Origin: Hericium rajendrae
Taxonomy: Eukaryota > Basidiomycota > Agaricomycetes > Russulales > Hericiaceae
Direction of reading: 5' to 3'
DNA length: 64,000 nucleotides
Assembly (NCBI GenBank): GCA_033439255.1
Contig: CM065878.1
Span: 3,720,001 to 3,784,000 of the forward strand
Position 1 is the stretch's first letter; each line of letters opens with the position of its first letter. The notes below the pieces were generated by a model. That model saw only the letters and a list, made by a program, of their open reading frames with translations. It was not told the DNA's origin and ran no database searches. Shown here piece after piece: positions 56,034 to 64,000 of this stretch. Both the position numbers and the translations under genes were made by a program.

Positions 56034-58352
56034 CTAGTTAACTTCGTCGGAGGATGAATACGGGTCCGTCTCGGCCAATGAAGGTAGCGTTGGCGTGACG
56101 GATACAATAGAACCCACGTTTAAAGAACGGCTTTGGTCGGGATCTTTTTTGGACCTCTTGGAAGATCCCCGCCGACTACCACCAGCGCTCGACTTTTTTC
56201 GCTTCTCCCCAGCGCTAGCTTTCCTTAAAACGTCAGATGCTCGATCATCAGAAGGCCAACCGTCTTGCGCAAGGTGGGCCTTGAATAGCGCCAGAAAGTG
56301 TTCGTACGAATGAAGCTTCTGTTTTGCTTCCTCTACTCGCTCCGGGACTGGTGGGGACGGTGTATTAGGGTTGGCATAGACGAGGAAGAAAATCTTCCTC
56401 ATGGTGTCGATGAGCTGGGCCAGTGGCGCGGGGAGAACGTCTGCGAGGTCCTCAGCAAGAAGGGGACCGGTCATGCCAAAGAAATTCTTCTTGCCGCGCC
56501 CTCCGTAGACATGCCCGTCTTTGCCTTGGCGCGACCAGTCGAACATATCCTGCAGTTCTTTTTCCAGACTGGACAGTTCCTTGCTAGCGGCTCGGTATCG
56601 CAAGGCGTGGTAAAGGAGGACGTGGAAGAATGACTCCAAGTCATCGGATAACTCGTGCAGTTTCCCGCGCTGTTCGAGAATGGCTGTCGAGATGAAGCGC
56701 CAAGTACCCTTTCAAAGTCATCAGCATCATAATCAAGTTTGAGAAATTCAAGGAACATACAGTTCGCCAATTCCGTCGGGCTGCCGCAGGAGCTTTTACC
56801 CTCTTGCATAGGTCCCAGTCGATCAGAAGACCAGTCCCATTCATCCCTGATCAAGATGTTTCCACCGCTTACGTCGCGGTGTAGCACTTCTGCGAGATGG
56901 TATGCATCAGAGTGGCCTGATTGCAGAAGGTGAGAACAATCAGGGAGTCACCAGCGAAGCAAACATGCCTATCAGCGCGTCATTGACGGCACTACTGAGC
57001 TCTTTGGAGCTCTTGAATTCTTGAAGCTTGCGACCAATGACGTCGAGAGCCAAACGACAATGCTGGTGCTTGAGGATCTCGTGCTTCCCACAGCACCATG
57101 GCTCATTGACATAATTCCCAGTCACAGTGCTTTGGCCGGCGATATCACCGCCCTGCAGCATGGTAGGAACATTGCGAACCTTCCACTTGTTGAGATCGCG
57201 ATATATGTCGACCTCTTTCTCCATTTCCGCCATATCGATTCGCCAGGAGTCTTTGAGCCACGCGCGCTCCCCCGTCGCGAGGTCGAACGCAACCCAACCG
57301 CGAGTACAGCGTCCAGTGGCGGCCAAAGTCCAGTCAGTGGCGGAAGAGACGAGGAAATGATGATCCTGGTTGTCCTTGTCATCGTGAATAGTGACCTTGT
57401 GCATATTTCCACGGCTTCCGCCAGGTAAATGCTGATTCGCCAGCTGGATCTCTTCGGGTAGAGCGCTGGTGACAGTCAGGTCATGACCGCGGGACATCGC
57501 GTCCATATGACCAAACCTCCACAGAAATTCGACGAGGTTGTCCGCACAATTGGTATAGTTGAATTTCTCAGTGACAATGGCGCCAGCACGATCCCAACGA
57601 ACCAAGCGAGCTTGGCCCTTCAGAAGCAAGACAGAAAAGCAAAAGCTACGGAACTGGGCGGCCTGGTGAGAGGCGGCATATGCGATCATCTGGCCCCTGA
57701 CTGAATGCGCCGCCTTCGTGTCTTTCTCGAAGTTGTGGTCTTTCCTAGCCTCGGATGATAGACCTGGAGGAGGATCTTGAAACGGATCTTCGTCTTCGTC
57801 CTTCAATTCTAAGCCCAATCTCCATGATGGTCCAATTCACACTTCCTCGTAAAGAGATTCGCTCGGAGTTGGAAGAATCGAGAGTAGGGGAGGATTCGGG
57901 AGACGATGGATGACGGTGTCCTGAGATGTCTATTTTCGTCCGGTAGAAGATATTCGTATCGGGTCCATCGGTCGTATTGAAGAATTGTACGGTAGGGCAG
58001 AGCTTGGACCGCTCGACAGCGCGGATCTGACATAGATGATGAGCGTGAATCTTAGTGATAACAACAGACTTACAAAACGGTCCTCAAAGTCCCCCGGACG
58101 ATTTGGACCTTTCAGCACGTCCTCGAAAACATTATCAGTAGTGGAGGGAAAAGGCCTTGGAGCTCGTGGGACGAAGTCCTTGAGAAATTGTGTAAGGGGC
58201 ATGGGTCCGATGAATTGGGCCGCCATGTCTTTAGCAAATTCGCGGTAACGAGCTTTGCCTTCGGGGATGGGCCCTATGTACGATAGAGGATCGTTAACGT
58301 TGCTGCGTTTCTTGACTGGAGTACCATGATACGAGACGAGTGGGGGAGACAT
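56034..58352 (-). CDS. FunK1-type fungal protein kinase (copy A)
   Basis: Member of the basidiomycete-expanded FunK1 kinase-like family. Start at 58352 (MSPPLVSYHGTPVKKRSN). Modules in order: EGKARYREFAKDMAAQFIGP, the FunK1 block ARLVRWDRAGAIVTEKFNYT with LVEFLWRFGHMD, WLKDSWRIDMAEMEKEVDIY, VIGRKLQEFKSSKELSSAVN, the catalytic loop LHRDVSGGNILI, and LIDWDLCKRVK, where Trp replaces the Phe of DFG. The activation-side block FISTAILEQRGKLHEL and SDDLESFFHVLLYHALRYRA follow. A Lys/Ser-rich tail (GEKRKKSSAGGSRRGSSKRS) ends at 56034. Active-site Asp residues are present. One frame break near 57815-57822 lies between NWTIMEI and GLELKDEDEDPF. Shares a promoter block with copy B. Function of FunK1 kinases is largely unknown. 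Confidence 0.85.
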
Positions 58353-58386
58353 TTCGACGATGAGAAATGGGGTCTCAGGGATGAAC

Positions 58387-58486
58387 AGGACAACTTACTA
58401 GTGCAACACAGACCCTGAGTTTATAAGAACGCGAGGACAATGGTGTGGACTTTGTGGATGTGGCCGTTGTTGTTGCGGAAAGGTGG
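58387..58486 (-). promoter_or_regulatory. Core promoter of FunK1 copy A
   Basis: Reading toward the gene: CCACCTTTCC (58486-58477), CCATTGTC (58443-58436), CGCGTT, TTATAA (58426-58421), CTC, GGGTCT, then the start codon 69 bp beyond the TATA. The same elements in the same order and nearly the same spacing precede copy B. The TTATAA is the likely TATA box. Confidence 0.75.
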
Positions 58487-60796
58487 CTAGTTATTGACAA
58501 GAGACAAAATGAATTTCAACATGCGTGCAGCGTGGCTTCTATTGTTGTATTTGGCGGACCGACTTACTTGGACTCCGCGCGCTCAAAACTTGTGAATAGT
58601 CCCTACACGTGGCCTCCAGCCGGCCGCTTCAAATGAAATACCGTAGAGCTAGGCAGAGCATGCACCATGAACAATGGACGATGAAGCAGCGATAATCAAC
58701 AACTCACCAACGGTGCGCAACCTCGAGGCTGGCTTTGATTGTGGTCGAACTTGACTAGAATCCTCCTGGATTTCCCCGGATTCTCTTACCAAAAGAATTT
58801 CTACCACCCTGCGCTAGCTAACGTGGAACTTATTCGCATAGATGACTACCGCCCTTGGCAAAGAACTCCATGCCACTTCGGACAATGGAGTGAGCGCTTA
58901 AGCATCCATTGTGTCGGGCCCGCCCTGTTCAACGAGAGAATTAAACTCCGATTTACCAAATCGAACTTCAAAAGTCGGGCACGCTAATGGTGTCTGTAGC
59001 CTCTAGCGTTAGTCAGCAATCCTCTAGCGGAAGATCCCGAGTCCTCTAGCAAATCATCTAGCGGGATTTGCCGGTCAGCGCGAAGAGCTGCAGCAGCTTG
59101 ACTCGCAGATGCCGCAGACAACGGCGAATACGCACCTGCGACGAGCGGAACCCTCAGCGGCTGCAGGAAATAAGCGGCGCTGAAGCATGGCTTCCTGCCG
59201 ACTAAACGGTGTGTCTCAGAATGGTGCATAAACTAGTGAACACGCTAATTTATAGTAGAGCTTCTTCTGGCTCGCGCGTGATGCTCCTCTGCAACACCCT
59301 CGGGCCCTCCCTAGCAGGCCGTAAATCACGTATGGGATTCCATTAGGCAAGCCCAATGCAACTTTGCCATACTCTCATTGCACAGGCACGAGAAATTGTC
59401 CACCCTCAGCGGTATTTCCGTATCTGCTGCACCAGTCCCGCGCACAGTGCAATAGGTAAGTTAAGTTGTATTTAACCTATCACCAATTGGATAGAGGGTA
59501 TAGCAATGACATACGTGCTCTCCGCTCTTTCCGATTGCACGCGAACCGACACAAGCATCGCCGAAGAAGAACGTGCCATTGTACACGCTGGGCGGACCGC
59601 GCCTCACGGCTCTGTGGCAGCCGTTCCCGCTCTGCATGGCCTTCCTGCAGCAGCCCCAGGGCTATTCGTTCACTCGCCGGATCGTCGCATCGTCGCGGCA
59701 CGCGAGGTCGCTGCGTGGGGGACATGCCGACATGCAGCTTACACTGGGCGCCGCCTTCCGCGACCTGTGCGGTCATGCATGCGTGTGTTCTTTGGCACCT
59801 GCGGTTCGATCTCGCGGTGATCAAGCAGCAGTTTCTTCTGCGGATTCCGCAGCCTGTGCCGATCGCGTCGACGCTCGCAGAGTCCGTCATGCAGTTCCTG
59901 CAGTGTTCAACTATCATTGACCTTACTTACATCAGTGTCTCGGCTGTTCAGTAGTAATAAAACCGGCTGGAGTGGTTCCGGGATATCAAATGGTACCAAT
60001 GTATTGAGAATTGACTTGTGCAATAATCTTTTGAAAGAGTCCCTGTGTGCGGGGGATTATTTTTCGAGTTATTTGTAATAACGCTACAGACACCATTACC
60101 GTGCCAAAAGTCGGCTGGTTCAAGCTAATCCTCAGCTTGCGCAGTGACATTGCAGCACAAGCTCTTGAAAATTATTGAAACAAGCATTGCATTAGAGTAT
60201 AGCATCGTATAGCATCGCGTGTCTATGCTAAGCAGTACTGCTGTAAGAGTCGGTTGCGCGGCAGAGGATTATCTTAATTTGTTCAGGTCTTCCATACCTC
60301 CGCTCAGAAATTTAGCTACTACTATGAGCAGAATCTGAAGACTCTTGACACGAAATATTCACGGTGCCAGCGAATGAATATACTGTGCGTGATGGTCCGT
60401 TTGTTGGCAATGGGAAATGGTGATGCATCTACAGTATCATAGCCCCGCCCGATCATGACCATGCTGCTCAAATGGCAAACAAATGCATAGCTTCGGCTGT
60501 CTAGGTCATTGCCAGCGTAGCATTGGCCGTCATTGCTATGTCGATAAAAGAGGAATGATGAAAATCGAAGCGTGCCAAATTGAACACTCGAAATCCGGCT
60601 TAGCTAATACGATGCCCATAGGAATAATATTTTATAGGTGTAGTAGAAATACAGCAGGAAATATGATGACATCAGTTCGACGTGCTCGATAGATGAGAGG
60701 ACGATAGAACAATGCGTTCAAAAGGGCATGGTGCTGTGGCGTATGGATATCACCTTTATATTAGGCTCTTTCGGTCTCGTCATCCTCAGTGATTGA
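58487..60796. other. Spacer between FunK1 copies, with a decayed coding piece
   Basis: About 2.3 kb. Positions 59573-59920 hold GC-rich coding-like sequence (PLYTLGGPRLTALWQPFPLC, then in another frame DLAVIKQQFLLRIPQPVPIA) that I do not recognise; the frames do not join. Near 58998-59065 the motif TCTAGCG/TCTAGCA occurs four times. Near 60197-60217 TATAGCATCG is repeated. Nothing else identified. Confidence 0.4.
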
Positions 60797-62077
60797 TCAC
60801 ATCCTCCATGTCCTCTTGTTTCTCCGGAGTAGCTGTGGAAGCACATCAACCGCAGGATCATCACGCAACCAGCCATCCATATTGAGGTGTGTCTTGAACA
60901 AAGCTAAGAGATATGCAGACGAACGAAGTCTCTCCCGTGCTTCTTCCCTTGCTTCCGGTGATGGACCAGCACGGCGTGTCTTGGGCCAGTAGAACACGTT
61001 GAAAATATCCCGCAATTTTTCGATGAGTCCTGCCAGTGGCGTCGGAAGAATTGCAGCAATGTCTTCTGCATCGAAAAAGTTCATTCGGAAAAAATGAAAC
61101 TTGCCAACTCCTCCGTGGAAGTACCCTTTCTCGTCCTGGAAAGACCCGTCGAAGATCTCTTGCATGTGTCTCTGAAGGTAGTATAGCTTTTTGCTGGCTG
61201 TCCGATATCGCAGGCCATGATAGAGGAGGACATGAAAGAAGGCTTCGAGGTCGTCTGATAACTCGTGGGGTTTGTCAAGCTTCTCAAGACTCGCTCTCGA
61301 CATAAAGCTCCAAGTACCCTGGTGGTAATTAGTTTCAGTACTTATGTTGATGACTTGAAAACGATAACTTACACTGCGCCAATCCCGCCGCATCGCCGTT
61401 TGAAAGAGTCCACTGCCTTGCACAGATCACCATCAAACAACGAGCCCTTCCCTTCCTTTGTGATCAGGATATTGTTACCATTGATATCGCCATGTAACGC
61501 TTTGGTCTGAGAATGTAACTCCGAATAGCCTGTAAAAATCAGTATCAAGGAGGTGCGTTGAAAGGGAAAGAGACATACATTCGAGGGCGTCGTAAACGAC
61601 GCTACATAGCTCCCTCGAAGAGTTGAAACATTGCAGTTTGCGCCCGGTGAATTCGAAGACCAGGTGGGTCCATCGAGGCTCAAAAGCGTCAATCGTACTG
61701 CAAGCACTCTCGCTGCCATACGACAAAGGGGCGATATGGCAACTTGTCGAATCAATGCGCAAGCCACGGCCGTCAATGGGAATCGGACTGCAAAGCGCGA
61801 CCAGGTCCAGATTGATGGAAAAGATGAAGACAAAGCGGCTTGGGTGTTTATCGTAGTCGCCGGCAGCCGCGATTTCACAAACGTTTCGTGGCAGCAAACG
61901 GCGCAACGCGAGCTCGATGTCTGTCGGGTGGACATCTGCGATGTAGATAGGCTTACCCTGAGATATGCGATTGAACAAAGGCTCCTGCGTGGCAACGGAG
62001 AGGGTATTGTTGACGTCGTTACATGTCTTGACAATAATTGCTGCGTCCCTCCAGAGGACAAGGAATGAAGTGGACAT
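60797..62077 (-). CDS. FunK1-type kinase, short divergent copy B
   Basis: A shorter FunK1 relative of about 390 residues. Start at 62077 (MSTSFLVLWRDAAIIVKTCN), supported by matching upstream sequence with copy A (TCGAAATG). The N-terminal half (IYIADVHPTDIELALRRLLP, FVFIFSINLDLVALCSPIPI) leads to FTGRKLQCFNSSRELCSVVY, equivalent to copy A's VIGRKLQEFKSSKEL. The catalytic loop reads LHGDINGNNILI (Gly for the Arg of HRD), and the metal site LFDGDLCKAV replaces DFG/DWD. The block GTWSFMSRASLEKL and SDDLEAFFHVLLYHGLRYRT follow, ending TWRM at 60797. It lacks the WDRAGAIVT module of copy A. A one-base frame break lies near 61399-61406, between DGDLCKAV and TAMRRDWRS. Confidence 0.78.
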
Positions 62078-62497
62078 TTCGAGGATGAAAGGCAAAAAAG
62101 CAAGGAAGGGGGTAATACACCATGGAGGAAAGACGGAAAGACCCAGAGCTTATAACAACGCGCAGACAATGGTGCGCGAAGTGATCGAGGCCACACTGCT
62201 TTGTCGGGGGAAAGGTGGCCTTTGTAAGTCGTGGTCTCTGTCGCATTGAAGTATATGGACTGGATTCACATGTTGCCATAAGGAAGCGCCGCTTGTGGTC
62301 GAACATCCTATGGTATACACTTTGACAGACATGGCAAGCTTACGGCATTTGTGTGCCTGTCCAGAAAGTGAGTTTTCATTGAGGCTTATGCCTTCTATAC
62401 TGAGCACCATAAACGACGTATAGGAATAAAAGGTATTGCGGATACCAAATGTGTGAGAACAACGAATAATCTCGAAGGCAAACATAGATTGCGCTCT
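62078..62497. promoter_or_regulatory. Spacer: FunK1 copy B promoter and SDO1 3' end
   Basis: 420 bp. The first 140 bp hold the copy B promoter. The rest is AT-rich and contains the 3' UTR of SDO1. No other gene seen. Confidence 0.55.
62130..62218 (-). promoter_or_regulatory. Core promoter of FunK1 copy B
   Basis: Same block as copy A in the same order: CCACCTTTCC (62218-62209), CCATTGTC (62172-62165), CGCGTT, TTATAA (62155-62150), CTC, GGGTCT, with the start codon 73 bp beyond the TATA. Confidence 0.75.
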
Positions 62498-63582
62498 TCA
62501 ACTTTCCATAACCTTGGTCGCGGCAAATGTGATCGTCTCAATCTGACCGCGACCCTTGGTCTCCTTGTTCAGAAGATCGGTTATGACACGGAATTGGGCG
62601 GGGTCGATGAGAAGCACCTATGAACGGATACTGGCTCAGCAAGCGAACGAATGACGCAAACGGGATACGTACTGAAATCCATTCCTGCCCGACCACATCA
62701 TCTCGCTCGACCTTCTCAGCGCCTTTCAACACAGACTCCCGTAGTTGTGTTTGTTCCGCGGGGAGGGTCACGCGGATGCGCATGCGTGCGCGCTGAATCG
62801 GTAGGGTTGAACTTGACTGCAGGGCCTTGATGCAGTCACTGACCTAGATACAAGGTGCCACTCAGAAAATGGACGAGACGGATATGCAGGCTTATGCATA
62901 CCTGACTCTTTGCAGTCTTCCCGCCGCGTACATTGTATCCAGCCTCAGTCATCGCGCGGTCGATGATACCAACGGAATACGGAGCCTGTGTAGTGGGATC
63001 GACGCATTTCTCAGCTACGAGTGTCGCGATTTCTCGGCGTAATGATGAGAGATCGTGCTCTCGTTCCTTCTCGCCAACTTGGAGGTCGCCTTTCGTGAGT
63101 ATCTGCAGTCGCAAGTCAGACGAAGCTCGGCGATCGCATGGGCCTACCAACACACCTCCTTTACCACGGTGTCTCTATCATCAGTCCCGAAAGCTTTCTT
63201 CAGATCTCCAGACTTGGCGACTTCGCCTTTCGAGACGTTTACAAAGACGTTGCTGATCTGCAGCACGTCATCTAGATTCGTTTCCCTGTATCACAAACTA
63301 TCAGCGTCATACAAAATGATCAGACTTGACGCAACGCACACTTTATTCCTGAACTCCTGAACTTTGTTCTTGTAGCATGCAATCTGCGAATCAAGGCATC
63401 ACATATAAGCAAGATCTTGGCTATAAGGAGTACTCACCCACCTCGAAGCGCTTCCCTCCTTTCTTCAGCCGGACGATGGATACATTGGTCAATCTGTGGG
63501 CCTCATATCAGACCAGACATCCTCGTGAATGGCGTGGAGACAGAGCTCACTTGATCTGACCTGAAGGTTGGTTGATAGGCAT
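62498..63582 (-). CDS. SDO1: Ribosome maturation protein Sdo1 (SBDS)
   Basis: SBDS family protein that, with the GTPase Efl1, releases Tif6/eIF6 from the pre-60S ribosomal subunit; cytosolic and nucleolar. Start at 63582 (MPINQPSGQIKLTNVSIVRL), with the first intron after QIK. Then come KKGGKRFEVACYKNKVQEFR, DLDDVLQISNVFVNVSKGEV, FGTDDRDTVVKEILTKGDLQ, VGEKEREHDLSSLRREIATL, DPTTQAPYSVGIIDRAMTEA, SSTLPIQRARMRIRVTLP and a C-terminal block FRVITDLLNKETKGRGQIET, ending at 62498. All three SBDS domains are represented over about seven exons and the frame is intact. About 250 residues, normal for the family. Divergent from the gene at 63855. Confidence 0.95.
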
Positions 63583-63854
63583 GATTGATACAGAAACTAG
63601 GATACAAGATGGTGGATGTGCAGTAATAAGAGGCAGGAAGATGGTCGAGTAACTTGTGAAAGCTGTACGGTATGCAGAAGCGGAAGATGATATGGTAATC
63701 AAGATTTGGTAATTGCGATCCGGGTTCGCTCCGAGATTATCAGCGAGATCGCGCTCGGCACGGTGAACAGCCAGGAACAGCCTTGCTCTCAGCCATCTCG
63801 TCCGCCTCTCACATCCCTTCCTCCCGTCTATCTGCTCTCTGAGTCGTTGCAGCC

Positions 63855-64000
63855 ATGAAGGGCTTAACAAAGGCGATTATGCGGTAAGTAGTCCGATGAT
63901 GTGGAATATGCTCAAATGCTCATATCGTCATTTCCGTAGGACGCCGCACATGATGACTACCAAGGTCGGCATGTCGAAGAGTACGTCTTGTCTCTGCCAG
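63855..64000 (+). CDS. Probable BAR-domain (Rvs167/Hob-like) protein, 5' end
   Basis: First two exons of a gene cut by the window edge. Exon 1 from 63855 gives MKGLTKAIMR. After an intron (GTAAGT donor near 63884, acceptor near 63941) exon 2 gives TPHMMTTKVGMSK and a donor follows. The pattern M-x-G-[FIL]-x-K-A-[IV]-x-R-x-P-x-x-x-x-x-K is the amphipathic start of amphiphysin-like BAR proteins (Rvs167/Hob1). Only about 25 residues are visible, so this is tentative. Its promoter is the 272 bp shared with SDO1. Confidence 0.45.

Overview
This is a window of fungal nuclear DNA, almost certainly from an Agaricomycete (mushroom or polypore, Basidiomycota). Genes are split by many short GT-AG introns of about 50-70 nt with CTNA-type branch sites. 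Coding exons are GC-rich with strong G/C third-position preference. Several families present are typical of, or restricted to, basidiomycetes: FunK1 kinases, a TET/JBP-like 2OG-Fe(II) dioxygenase, a 7-TM orphan family and a MULE transposase with an N-terminal CxC finger. Placement in Polyporales is a guess. Nearly all gene models below are assembled exon by exon from translated blocks, so internal splice sites are inferences.

Layout. 0-16 kb: 3' end of a prenylcysteine-oxidase-like gene, a Mep-type ammonium transporter (-), sterol C-22 desaturase CYP61/ERG5 (+), an AGC-like kinase (+), a 7-TM orphan (+), a disordered orphan (+), chorismate synthase ARO2 (-) divergent from a SAP30-like Sin3-binding protein (+), and a secreted Ala/Gly/Asn-rich protein (+). 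16-26 kb: an ADAM-type metalloprotease (+), mitochondrial ClpP (-) divergent from the nuclear-envelope protein Brl1/Brr6 (+), a long gene-poor stretch, and a tiny spliced SERF gene (-). 27-41 kb is the accessory part: an apparently intact MULE transposase (+), a gene remnant, a TET/JBP-like dioxygenase (-) with a 170-bp tandem repeat upstream, a damaged Pcl-type cyclin carrying a kinase-derived fragment, an orphan gene (-), and a 765-bp non-autonomous DNA element with 19-bp perfect terminal inverted repeats. 41-64 kb: CYC8/SSN6, ERF4, a YAP1-type bZIP, GET3 (-) divergent from SRP68 (+), two FunK1 kinases (-), SDO1/SBDS (-), and the start of a probable BAR-domain gene (+).

Functional links are loose, as expected in a fungal chromosome. 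The clearest is GET3 and SRP68, which serve the two routes of protein targeting to the ER and share a 213-bp divergent promoter holding two ACGCGT boxes. The two FunK1 genes share a conserved promoter block although their proteins have diverged.

A caution applies to the whole window. At least a dozen places show otherwise well-conserved reading frames broken by one base, including in genes expected to be essential (SRP68, ClpP). This looks more like residual sequencing or assembly indels than mass gene decay, so 'broken' genes here should not be called pseudogenes without checking.
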